Shown piece by piece: positions 8,201 to 13,032 of a DNA stretch of 14,947 nucleotides. The notes under the pieces are model-generated. The model searched no databases. It worked only from the letters and a program-made list of their open reading frames with translations, and was not told the DNA's origin. This DNA is from an uncultured Eubacteriales bacterium (lineage in GTDB: Bacteria > Bacillota_A > Clostridia > Oscillospirales > Oscillospiraceae). The stretch spans positions 1-14,947 of the forward strand of contig CASTQR010000021.1 of the NCBI GenBank assembly GCA_949451265.1, given 5' to 3'. The position numbers and the translations under genes are program-made. Numbering within the stretch: position 1 is the first letter of the stretch; the number at the start of each line of letters is the position of its first letter.

Positions 8201-9928
8201 CCCGGCCAGGTAGCAGTCCGCGTAAGAGTTCTCCACATTGACAGACCCGCTCGTCTGCCCCACCAGGCCGCCCGTGACGCTCCCGCCACGAATCAGCGTA
8301 GCCGACAGGCACTTTTTAATTGCAGAGGTGCCGGACAGCTCCCCCGCCAGCCCCCCGGCGGTGCTGCCCTTGATCTGGTAGACAACCCCCTTGTCTCCCG
8401 TCAGCTTCTCCACCAGCTTCTCCGGGTTGTCCTCATCCCAGTAGACCCAGCAGCCCTCAAAGCTGGCGTTTTGGGCGCTTCCCACCAGCGCCCCCGCTGG
8501 CTTCCCACCGGGCGCGGCGATCTCCGTGTTGATCAGGCGGACGTCCTTGAACCGCCAAGTATCAGTACCTCCTGATACCTCGCTGAACAGTCCGCCGTTC
8601 CTGGTTTCGGTATTGCCGGCTTTGCCTTGGACTGTCGCGCTGCTCTCCGTTACCTTCAGCCCCTTGATAAAGTACACGGTGGGCTCCGCGCCCCCCGTCC
8701 CCTCCTGAGAGCCGCTGTAGGAATTCAATTTCTCGTTGACAATCGGCACAAACTCATAGTTTTGGTAGGCGTCCAGCTCGCTTGTGCTCTGGTCGATATT
8801 CGCGATCTGCACCGCCGCCGTCTTGCCGCCCACCCCGGAAAACTTGGCGTCCAGGTTTTGCAGGTGCCGCAGGTTCCCAACGCAGGCGGTTGTCCCCTTG
8901 CTCTCGTTAGCAAACAGGCTGTTTGCTGGCTCGGACACCGCCTTGGGGCTCTTTACCGTCTCGCCCTCCAGCCGCGCCTCCACAGTAAACTCCCCGCCAA
9001 AGGAACCGGGCCTGTTCCCCACCGGGAACCAATCCGCGAACTGCTTCCCCTTCGGATCCAGCGTGTCCAGCACCCAGGTGTAGACATGGGTTACCTTGCC
9101 CTTCGAGCTGGGGGCACTCACCTCGTAGGTCTTACTGTCATCGATCTTCAGCTCAACCGTACGGCCCTCATAGATCAGATACACCTTTGGCGTGATCCCC
9201 GTCTCGTTCCGATCCGTGTCGTAGCTCAGCCTTACCAGCAGCTCCTCCCCGTTGATCACCTCGATCCGGGGCGCCGACAGCGCCTCGGACTTCCCGCTGT
9301 CCGCCGCCTCGCCGCCGTAGTAGCCGAACATCCTCTTATCCTTGATCCGCGTCTCCCGGCTGGCCTCCCGCCCTTCATAATAGAACTTTGAAAAATCATC
9401 CGGGTCTCCCAACGCTCCGGCGCTGGTATCCTCGGCATAGAACACGTCGGTGACGCTCCCCGCGCCGTTGGTGCTCTCTCCCCCGGCGATCTCGTACACG
9501 ATATAAAACGCGCCCTTGCGCAGCGCCGGATCAATGGCCCCCTCGGGCAGCAGCTCTGCCAGCGCCCCCGCGCTGTCGCCAGGAGCCTTCGCATCATAAT
9601 AAATGTAATAGGTCTTTGCCGCCTCGGCCCCGCCTCCGGCGGCCCCGGACGCCGCCCCAAGGGGCTTCAGCCTGACGCTGTCCCCGCCCTCCTCGGACAG
9701 CGTCATGGCCTTCAGCTTCCCGCTGTTCATCAGCAGCACCGCCCGGTTTTCCGCCGCCAGGTAGATCTCCCGGGCGCTGTTGTCCAGCTCCGTGATCTCC
9801 AGCCACCGGACATAGTGGACCAAGGCCACCATCCCCACCGCCAGCAGGATGACCACGATGGCTGTCACCGCCAGCATCTCCACCAGGGTAAACCCGCTGT
9901 TCCGTTTTCCGTTTGCTTTGCGCTTCAT
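2261..9928 (-). CDS. Giant prepilin with three GLUG-type repeat modules (putative pilus-tip adhesin)
   Basis: About 2555 residues, roughly 270 kDa, in one uninterrupted frame. Residues 1-12 are a basic leader and NSG|FTLVEMLAV is a perfect class III prepilin site with Glu at +5, followed by a membrane helix to about residue 37. The body holds three clusters of GLUG-like repeats (GGLVG, NCYA or NSYA, GLFG) near residues 520-640, 1015-1190 and 1600-1890. Each lies between an entry motif (RHLQNL, RHLRWL, GQLSAINW) and a closing motif [YF]PFP...HYG[DNQ]W at about 706, 1271 and 2100. Ig-like beta strands come next, then an acidic Pro/Glu/Gly tail of about 85 residues. There is no LPXTG or C-terminal membrane helix, so the pilin helix is the only anchor. 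The start at 9928 is preferred over 9934: AAGGAG at 9936-9941 is 7 nt from the former and 1 nt from the latter. First gene of the operon. The adhesin role is inferred; GLUG repeats are known from surface proteins. Confidence 0.92.
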   Translation of the reverse strand: MKRKANGKRNSGFTLVEMLAVTAIVVILLAVGMVALVHYVRWLEITELDNSAREIYLAAENRAVLLMNSGKLKAMTLSEEGGDSVRLKPLGAASGAAGGGAEAAKTYYIYYDAKAPGDSAGALAELLPEGAIDPALRKGAFYIVYEIAGGESTNGAGSVTDVFYAEDTSAGALGDPDDFSKFYYEGREASRETRIKDKRMFGYYGGEAADSGKSEALSAPRIEVINGEELLVRLSYDTDRNETGITPKVYLIYEGRTVELKIDDSKTYEVSAPSSKGKVTHVYTWVLDTLDPKGKQFADWFPVGNRPGSFGGEFTVEARLEGETVKSPKAVSEPANSLFANESKGTTACVGNLRHLQNLDAKFSGVGGKTAAVQIANIDQSTSELDAYQNYEFVPIVNEKLNSYSGSQEGTGGAEPTVYFIKGLKVTESSATVQGKAGNTETRNGGLFSEVSGGTDTWRFKDVRLINTEIAAPGGKPAGALVGSAQNASFEGCWVYWDEDNPEKLVEKLTGDKGVVYQIKGSTAGGLAGELSGTSAIKKCLSATLIRGGSVTGGLVGQTSGSVNVENSYADCYLAGHNVAGLIGNVGGSATLTNVYTAGFIDGVDAEGSAAGLCGGTGVAVQNAYSAMQYENMPEGATVQHLPDGAGPNCYYLASNSNNDGGKTFQEMSVAGFVNTMNNGTSGGAFARKSLGDSHPYNLREGVELTLYPFPGLEGLPHYGDWNTKFVKAALVYYEEYAKNDGASKNDGASEYGFAGGGADSIRNYADLEKDGRFVPLDGYAVAFRNKKHGADTDGVTLKDSFMIEFTCQTQNGDGTVTEKTESVEYQKKDLLPVWESKGTAGEEKGDPDYYLAPLPRELVESEYASKDFYQLLGFEMIENGAVSKNDITWSAYCPHFAKTARPMPDGVDQKQFMEDMAAAAARLQISVRTPRHLRWLSKSEAYYKAAPGRAYIFNQELDLDYKTYRGYDWESSWDGGVYTQSPIGSYAAPFNGTYDGSCYTIQNVRFKPKAGESRYYAGLFGYSAKTLRNVVYLMDAQTPLTIAQAKGAYLYLGTLAGGNSGEISNCAVAGVNLQGKVFESAFVYAGGLVGENSGIISNCAAESALLSTGNSVFSYSYVGGLVGRNQTGGAIQYSYAVGKLTADVDRTSNARLCGFVGYNYGVITNCYAAVNLESSGEDVTTYGFCGDARGSQEHNCFLNEENFEYRDGAYNASYETPKAASMKYRNLTDVTETNDRLDELKKLLGGGMKLGGKALSDANLDEDGTTRKETFPFPTGVKKGGEYVHYGQWPEELNLGEMGVYYWEKLEIAGKDPAYYVSLLSVDPAVGEDAGGTAAKRSTLSNARSDGGVVTDYGYGYYHDAGLEETEGKAPVKVATSGILYTGNGGVGKALDEKTDSLEDVDEALHGLMEGYRFHSFRSFVPNPDPGEVGNFEGSKAGLYSEGTNGSPNGTITLTEGEDDNEVKVTFEINPHFADALAVAKLPEGYKVKQKEGDDKFDVSPGTKGENPYEVRAMGQLSAINWNSTDRGTKTVLNSQNCNQFPYLSHGGSRVKRYWRQTRDVYGHGGTYTPIAEYYDQTNGDSNLGELYGWFGGVYNGDYYEIRDVKIQGQTSSCAGLFGIVYTGELDSIIMYSSDGTGTINSAHAPATRSCWYAIGCLAGMAATDEGIGSAVKNCAAAGYTINANVYVSRGWGGSCIGGLVGISNMKLEGCAAETAINIPGTAQDNDNMRVGGLVGTCQKSIENCYAGGSITLAEMGIKVKYNRGIYVGGIVGGSYFKPLAVSGNANNVIGQVEYGSTEHTNNELKNCYSYVILPAYEKIALTPVDADGVAILVNQDTTNVKDGKKRLGALYAIGGTGEIYPKDGNGVTYPGAANHGTCTMTNCYYLESEVLKNNRDGIPGDLHGQGPNGLKTDIASLDNSNCRAEVWKNGTQETVELEPNDVRDGFTISAGSNKTYSRLWTRSKGYYGHKDDKLTSNNLPVVGTPIFQADLKNSSIQTGDQQKVTFAGWFLKEENNTFVCSTTPPASDPPFYPMALTYRELSGVGEIKKSKEGTDTWEDIYAALNQSGVKFQRVTTTEEGFSIPGKYSYGTKDKLRGLDYPFPTILTREGGQINVHYGNWPLLGIEREKGGEPITLNLFSAEPKEDKLTLSEHVAHGGTWMIETPPSNAEAYFVDGNGNPVTGIQDTNGKCTLHVAAKETGLEKIWVKYTEPGPGGESYTLGISVHVSATLRVRAEEPVVCLFPGESRRVPLILCDDEGLELKPEVLEKLAINTGACGYVSNNLLASVSLEEVTADEAAAGQEAGYYLDLTGVAERKDGESQTALLGINVVYTYGEKSETGDLVEYSDISSLQICMVEPEVTEIEPEEPEQPGEGEEAQPGMRITFNRPEGIEVSVTGIVTPKPGEGEGMVKVTDNHDVVLVTGCAPGSKVTVEMTVTLTQKVAVKDADGQDATESVTSNHEVTVVVEMPPEPEPEEPDPPEGGGGPEQTEEPGGEAKTGAAPAEAPEAEPEAQAGKPLPEPEPRQGQESGKTDGTGPVPEEKRRDGEDGDGA
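7680..7715. repeat. Perfect 18-bp tandem duplication inside the giant pilin gene
   Basis: The 18-bp unit gacgccccatcattcttc occurs twice back to back. In the minus-strand reading frame it encodes a doubled KNDGAS hexapeptide located just after the first GLUG module and its HYGDW closing motif. Because the unit is a multiple of three, gain or loss would change linker length without breaking the frame. Confidence 0.93.
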
Positions 9929-9985
9929 AGCCATACTCCTTCTATCACAATCAGGGCAGAACAGGGGTGAAAATCGACCTCTGAA

Positions 9986-10014
9986 ATATTACTACAAGAA
10001 AAAGGAAAAGTCAA
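9986..10014 (-). promoter_or_regulatory. Consensus sigma-A promoter of the pilin operon
   Basis: On the minus strand the -35 is TTGACT (10009-10014) and the -10 is TAATAT (9986-9991), separated by exactly 17 bp. Transcription should begin near 9979 and give a leader of about 50 nt before the giant pilin start codon, with the AAGGAG ribosome site at 9936-9941. It is the best promoter match in the window. No other promoter is apparent before the downstream small pilin genes, so they probably share this transcript. Confidence 0.8.
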
Positions 10015-10020
10015 CTGCCG

Positions 10021-10037
10021 GCATTACTCAAGTATGC
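10021..10037. promoter_or_regulatory. Imperfect dyad between the divergent pilin operon and XRE gene (candidate operator)
   Basis: The 17-bp sequence has arms GCAT(t)ACT and AGTATGC around a CA centre, a dyad with one extra base. It lies 6 bp upstream of the pilin operon -35 box and overlaps TATGCT (10033-10038), a possible -10 for the plus-strand XRE gene for which no clear -35 is seen. The position suits an operator for the neighbouring helix-turn-helix protein, but binding is inferred only. Confidence 0.3.
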
Positions 10038-10089
10038 TATGGGCAAACTCCTTTTTGTTACACTTGGATCAGACAGGAGGGAATGACCC

Positions 10090-10392
10090 ATGATCGACTG
10101 CAGCGAAAAGCTCCGCCAGCTCCGGCTGAGCAAGCATCTGACCCAGGGGCAGCTGGCCCAGCGGGTGGGCGTCACCAAGGGGATGGTCAGCGCCTATGAG
10201 ACCGCCAGCAAGGCCCCCTCCCTGGAGGTGCTGATCCGCCTGTCCCGTGTGCTGGGGGTGACAGTGGACTACCTGGTCTGCGTGGACGCGCCCCGGTATG
10301 TGGACATCTCCGCCCTGGATGACAGCGCCGCCGCCCTGGTCATCACCCTGGTGGACAAGCTGGCCCAGGGCCGCCAGGATCCGGCCGGATAG
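10090..10392 (+). CDS. Small XRE-family helix-turn-helix transcriptional regulator
   Basis: A predicted 100-residue DNA-binding protein of the lambda Cro/C1 (HTH_3) type. Residues 5-60 carry the whole fold: KLRQLRLSKHLTQGQLAQRVGVTKGMVSAYETASKAPSLEVL, with the recognition helix around VTKGMVSAYE, followed by the usual LIRLSRVLGVTVDYLV closing helix. The remaining 40 residues are short and acidic/helical, perhaps for dimerisation; there is no sensor domain. ATG at 10090 is preceded by AGGAGGG with 8 nt spacing. It is transcribed away from the pilin operon and shares a 155-bp intergenic region with it, so it may repress itself, the pilin operon, or both. The family is clear; the target is inferred. 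Confidence 0.93.
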   Translation: MIDCSEKLRQLRLSKHLTQGQLAQRVGVTKGMVSAYETASKAPSLEVLIRLSRVLGVTVDYLVCVDAPRYVDISALDDSAAALVITLVDKLAQGRQDPAG

Positions 10393-10477
10393 GAGGCCCT
10401 TCCCCGTCATTTTCCAAAAACCCCCAGACATATGCTACCATATATTTTAACACATTTCCAGTCCCCCCGGATCTTTT

Positions 10478-10509
10478 TTTCGTGAAACGTCAATTTTCTT
10501 TCGTGGAAC
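10478..10509. promoter_or_regulatory. Two 11-bp direct repeats with 21-bp periodicity (LytTR-operator-like)
   Basis: TTTCGTGAAAC at 10478-10488 and TTTCGTGGAAC at 10499-10509 differ at one base and start exactly 21 bp apart, two helical turns. LytTR-family regulators are known to bind pairs of direct repeats at this spacing, and the gene for such a regulator ends 47 bp away. The repeats do not match the published LytTR consensus well. About 29 bp beyond them on the minus strand lies TAAAAT (10444-10449) with no recognisable -35. Function unproven. Confidence 0.35.
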
Positions 10510-10517
10510 ACATGATG

Positions 10518-10554
10518 AAAGCGCCCGAGGATTCCGCTCATCCTCGGGCGCTTT
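10518..10554. terminator. Strong 15-bp hairpin between convergent XRE and LytTR genes
   Basis: Perfect inverted repeat: arms 10518-10532 and 10540-10554 with a 7-nt loop, GC-rich core and AAA/TTT at the ends, so each strand reads into a short T run supplied by the stem itself. It begins one base after the LytTR stop codon (minus strand) and lies 125 bp after the XRE stop. It probably ends LytTR transcription and may work in both directions, although the T tract is only three bases long. Confidence 0.75.
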
Positions 10555-10555
10555 G

Positions 10556-11272
10556 TCAAAACGCGTAATTCATATAGGCCGTTTTCAGCCCGGGCGCCAG
10601 CTTCCGGGACACGGGCAGCCGCCGCCCGTTGGACAGCAGCAGCTCGCCCCCCGCCAGCCCCTGGACAAACTCCAGGTTGACGATATAGGCCCGGTGGGGG
10701 GAGAAAAACCGCCCGTCCTCCCCCAGCTGCCCCAGCAGGGAGGTGAGGGTGGCGGAGGTCTCCAGCAACGCCCCGCCGGACAGGGTGCAGATGCGGCGGT
10801 GGTCGAAGCTCTCCACCAGCACCAGCTCCCGCAGCCACACCTTCCGGACGCCCTCCCTGGTTTTCAGCAGGATCCAGGGTTCGTCCGCCGGGGCCAGGGC
10901 CTGGGCCGCCGCCGTCACCCCCTGGAAGAACTCCTCCCGCTCCACCGGCTTCAGCAGGTAGCCGGACGCGTTGACGGCAAAGGCGTCCAGGGCGTACTCC
11001 CGGGAGGAGGTCAGAAACAGGATCTGGGCCGTCTCCCCCCGTTCCCGGAGCTTCCGGGCCAGCTCCAGCCCGGACAAGTGGGGCATGAGGATGTCCAGCA
11101 GGTAGATGTCAAACCCGCCCTTCTCCTCCAGCCGCTCCAGCAGGTCGAAGGGGGAGCGGAAGGTCTCCACCACGGCGGGCAGATCGGGGCGGCTCTGGAA
11201 AAACTCGGCGGTAAACCCCTCCAGCCGTTCCAGATCCGCCGGCTGGTCATCGCAAATACACAGCTTCAGCAA
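10556..11272 (-). CDS. LytTR-family response regulator (AgrA/LytR type), no adjacent histidine kinase
   Basis: A predicted 238-residue two-domain regulator. Residues 2-115 are a receiver domain: acidic pair D8-D9 (CICDDQP), phosphoacceptor D60 (YLLDILMP), T88 (LFLTSS) and K108 (YLLKPV). Residues about 140-238 form a LytTR DNA-binding domain, with VESFDHRRICTL, FFSPHRAYIVNLEFV and LLSNGRRLPVSRKL. The start is read as TTG at 11272, where AGGTGG lies 7 nt upstream and the protein begins directly at the first receiver strand. A longer frame to 11308 adds a Gly/Arg-rich stretch that is not typical. LytTR regulators often control secreted factors, surface proteins or bacteriocins in response to peptides, but no kinase or peptide gene is visible here. 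It is divergent from ktrB, with a palindrome cluster in its leader. Confidence 0.93.
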   Translation of the reverse strand: MLKLCICDDQPADLERLEGFTAEFFQSRPDLPAVVETFRSPFDLLERLEEKGGFDIYLLDILMPHLSGLELARKLRERGETAQILFLTSSREYALDAFAVNASGYLLKPVEREEFFQGVTAAAQALAPADEPWILLKTREGVRKVWLRELVLVESFDHRRICTLSGGALLETSATLTSLLGQLGEDGRFFSPHRAYIVNLEFVQGLAGGELLLSNGRRLPVSRKLAPGLKTAYMNYAF

Positions 11273-11331
11273 TGGAACCCCACCTCTCCTGCCGGTGCCC
11301 GGGCGCAAGGCCGCGCCGGACGCTGCCGCAC

Positions 11332-11425
11332 CTTAACAAGCTGCCGTGCAGCTTGTTAAGCCGGTTAACCGGCTTACGCGGGCAGTCCGCCCGCACGCCG
11401 CCCGCCCATCCCATGGGCCGCGGCC
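11332..11425. repeat. Cluster of adjoining perfect palindromes and hairpins between LytTR and ktrB genes
   Basis: In order: a 13-bp stem with a 3-nt loop (11332-11344/11348-11360); a 20-bp perfect palindrome at 11357-11376 that shares its TTAAG arm with the first hairpin; a 6-bp GC stem (11378-11383/11389-11394); the palindrome cccatggg (11410-11417); and ggccgcggcc (11416-11425). The cluster would be in the 5' leader of the LytTR transcript. It may be an extragenic palindromic repeat or a structured leader. No protein-coding sequence is supported between 11273 and 11582. Confidence 0.75.
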
Positions 11426-11434
11426 ACCGCTCCT

Positions 11435-11440
11435 ATTTTA
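11435..11440 (-). promoter_or_regulatory. Possible extended -10 promoter for the LytTR gene
   Basis: On the minus strand TGGTAAAAT forms an extended -10 (TGn plus TAAAAT). No good -35 is seen at the usual distance, which extended -10 promoters tolerate. Transcription would start near 11428 and run through the palindrome cluster, giving a leader of about 155 nt before the TTG start codon. Confidence 0.35.
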
Positions 11441-11517
11441 CCACATTTTTTTCAGGGATGGAAGCCCCAGATTCCAGCATTTCGTGCCCCCATTTCCCCA
11501 TTCCCTGCCTCCCCCTC

Positions 11518-11546
11518 TTGCAAACCGCCGCCCCAGCGGGTATAAT
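11518..11546 (+). promoter_or_regulatory. Sigma-A promoter of the ktrB-ktrA operon
   Basis: TTGCAA (11518-11523) and a perfect TATAAT (11541-11546) are separated by 17 bp. Transcription should start near 11553, leaving a leader of about 30 nt with AAGGGGG 9 nt before the TTG start at 11583. This supports that start over the much longer open frame that extends upstream. Confidence 0.75.
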
Positions 11547-11582
11547 GTGGGCAAACCTTCCAGCAAAAGGGGGCCGCACCCG

Positions 11583-12920
11583 TTGAAGAAGAAACCCGCC
11601 CTGCTCTCCCCCGGCCGCATCCTGGCCGCGGGCTTCCTCGGCATCATCCTGGCCGGGGCGCTGCTGCTGTCCCTGCCCTTCGCCAACCGGACGGGCCGCC
11701 CCCTGCCCTTTCTGGACTGCCTGTTCACCGCCACCTCCGCCACCTGCGTCACCGGCCTGGTGGTGGCGGACACCTGGGTACAGTTCAACGGCCTGGGCCA
11801 GCTCATCCTGCTGCTGCTGATCCAGGTGGGGGGCTTGGGCTATATGACCATGGTGCTGATGGCCTCCATGCTGCTGGGCCGGAAGATCAGCCTGCGCCAG
11901 CGGGATCTGATGTTGGAGAGCGTCAGCGCCGAGCGCCTCAGCGACGTGTATATCCTCCTGCGCTATATCCTCCGCGGCACCGCCGCCATCGAGTGCGCCG
12001 GGGCCGCCCTGCTGGCCCTCCGCTTCGTGCCGGAGCTGGGCTGGGGCCGGGGGCTTTGGTACGCCGTGTTCCACAGCGTCTCCGCCTTCTGCAACGCGGG
12101 CTTCGACCTGATGGGCTTCCGGGAGCCCTACAGCTCCCTCACCCACTACGTGGACGACCCCCTGGTGAATCTCACCGTATGCGCCCTGATCCTGCTGGGC
12201 GGCCTGGGCTTCCTGGTGTGGCGGGAGGTGTGGGAGAAGCGGGCCCGCTTCCGGCGGTACACCCTTCACGCCAAGCTCATGCTGACCGCCACCCTCATCC
12301 TCACGCTGGGCGGCGCCCTCCTGTTCTGGGCGGCCGAGCGGGAGAACCTCCTGTCCGGCATGGATCCGGGGGAGCAGGCCCTGGCGTCCCTGTTCCAGGC
12401 GGTGTCCCCCCGGACGGCGGGGTTCAACACCGTGGATCTGGCCTCCCTCACCAGCGCCGGGGGCCTGCTGACCATCGTGCTGATGTTCATCGGCGCGGGC
12501 CCCGGCTCCACCGGCGGCGGCGTGAAGGTGACCACGGTGGCGGTCTGCCTGCTCACCCTCGCCGCCTATATCCGGGGCAAGCGGGAGGTGGGGGCCTTCA
12601 ACCGGCGGCTGGACGAGGGCCAGCTCCACCGGGCCATGGCGGGCGTCACCTTATATATGACCCTGGCCCTGGGCGGCGGCTTCCTGCTGCTGGCCCTCCA
12701 GCCCTTCCCCCTTCAGGACGCCCTGTTCGAGGTGTTCTCCGCCATGAGTACCGTGGGCCTGTCCACCGGGATCACCCGGGATCTGTCCGCCCTGAACCGG
12801 CTGGTGGTCATTGTCATGATGTTCTGCGGGCGGCTGGGCAGCCTGTCCATCATGATGGCCCTGGCGGAGCGCCTGCCGCCCAGGGTCAAAGATCCCGTGG
12901 AGCGGATCACCATTGGCTGA
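11583..12920 (+). CDS. ktrB: Potassium uptake channel subunit, TrkH/KtrB family
   Basis: A predicted 445-residue integral membrane protein, the usual length of KtrB. It has four membrane-pore-membrane repeats whose filter segments are visible: CVTGL (residues 55-59, G58), FCNAGFD (G173), RTAGFN (G280) and STVGLSTG (G392). The stretch GAGPGSTGGGVKVTT before the last repeat is the region that forms the intracellular gate loop in this family. It should move K+ (with or without Na+) across the cytoplasmic membrane, controlled by the soluble partner encoded 112 bp downstream. The start is TTG at 11583, supported by the promoter at 11518-11546 and AAGGGGG. The upstream in-frame extension (to 11346) is Pro/Arg-rich, runs through the palindromes and promoter, and is rejected. 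trkH is an alternative name; length and the small KtrA-like partner favour ktrB. Confidence 0.94.
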   Translation: MKKKPALLSPGRILAAGFLGIILAGALLLSLPFANRTGRPLPFLDCLFTATSATCVTGLVVADTWVQFNGLGQLILLLLIQVGGLGYMTMVLMASMLLGRKISLRQRDLMLESVSAERLSDVYILLRYILRGTAAIECAGAALLALRFVPELGWGRGLWYAVFHSVSAFCNAGFDLMGFREPYSSLTHYVDDPLVNLTVCALILLGGLGFLVWREVWEKRARFRRYTLHAKLMLTATLILTLGGALLFWAAERENLLSGMDPGEQALASLFQAVSPRTAGFNTVDLASLTSAGGLLTIVLMFIGAGPGSTGGGVKVTTVAVCLLTLAAYIRGKREVGAFNRRLDEGQLHRAMAGVTLYMTLALGGGFLLLALQPFPLQDALFEVFSAMSTVGLSTGITRDLSALNRLVVIVMMFCGRLGSLSIMMALAERLPPRVKDPVERITIG

Positions 12921-12941
12921 CACTTGTAAACCAACTCCACC

Positions 12942-12997
12942 CCAACCGGGCGGTCTACGCTTGTAGTCCAACCCTCCCCCGCCCGGTTGGACGACAA
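12942..12997 (+). promoter_or_regulatory. Two mutually exclusive hairpins in the ktrB-ktrA gap
   Basis: Hairpin one pairs 12942-12953 with 12979-12990, a perfect 12-bp stem with a 25-nt loop that itself contains a 4-bp hairpin (ctac gctt gtag). Hairpin two pairs 12961-12973 with 12985-12997, 12 of 13 pairs with an 11-nt loop. Both use the arm ggttgg at 12985-12990, so only one can form at a time. No run of T follows, so a classical terminator is not evident. Possible roles are mRNA processing or stability, or tuning the KtrB:KtrA ratio. Confidence 0.5.
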
Positions 12998-13032
12998 CTG
13001 TAACCCAAACTATTTTGAAAGGTGTGATCCCA

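Noticed and set aside
5234..8575. Open frame of 1113 codons on the plus strand, antisense to the giant pilin gene
   Set aside because: Its translation is rich in His, Pro, Arg, Gly and Val with no domain or signal, as expected for the antisense of a high-GC gene. The opposite strand has a clear pilin signal, GLUG repeats, a promoter and a ribosome site.
11332..11425. CRISPR array or rho-independent terminator
   Set aside because: The units are single palindromes of different sequence, not regularly spaced identical repeats, and no T tract follows the main hairpins.
11346..11582. In-frame N-terminal extension of ktrB
   Set aside because: It would cover the palindrome cluster and a good TTGCAA-17-TATAAT promoter, encodes a Pro/Arg-rich stretch not seen in KtrB, and gives a protein longer than the usual 445 residues.
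11433..12629. Open frame of 398 codons antisense to ktrB
   Set aside because: Gln/Gly/His/Ala-rich shadow of a channel gene whose own frame shows all four filter motifs.
12988..13016. Possible separate promoter for ktrA (TTGGAC-17-TATTTT)
   Set aside because: Only 3 of 6 and 4 of 6 matches, and the predicted transcript would begin within the ribosome binding site.
12921..13032. Known c-di-AMP (ydaO-type) riboswitch between ktrB and ktrA
   Set aside because: I looked for the conserved core of that class because ktrAB is a common target, but the gap is too short and the expected conserved segments are not seen.
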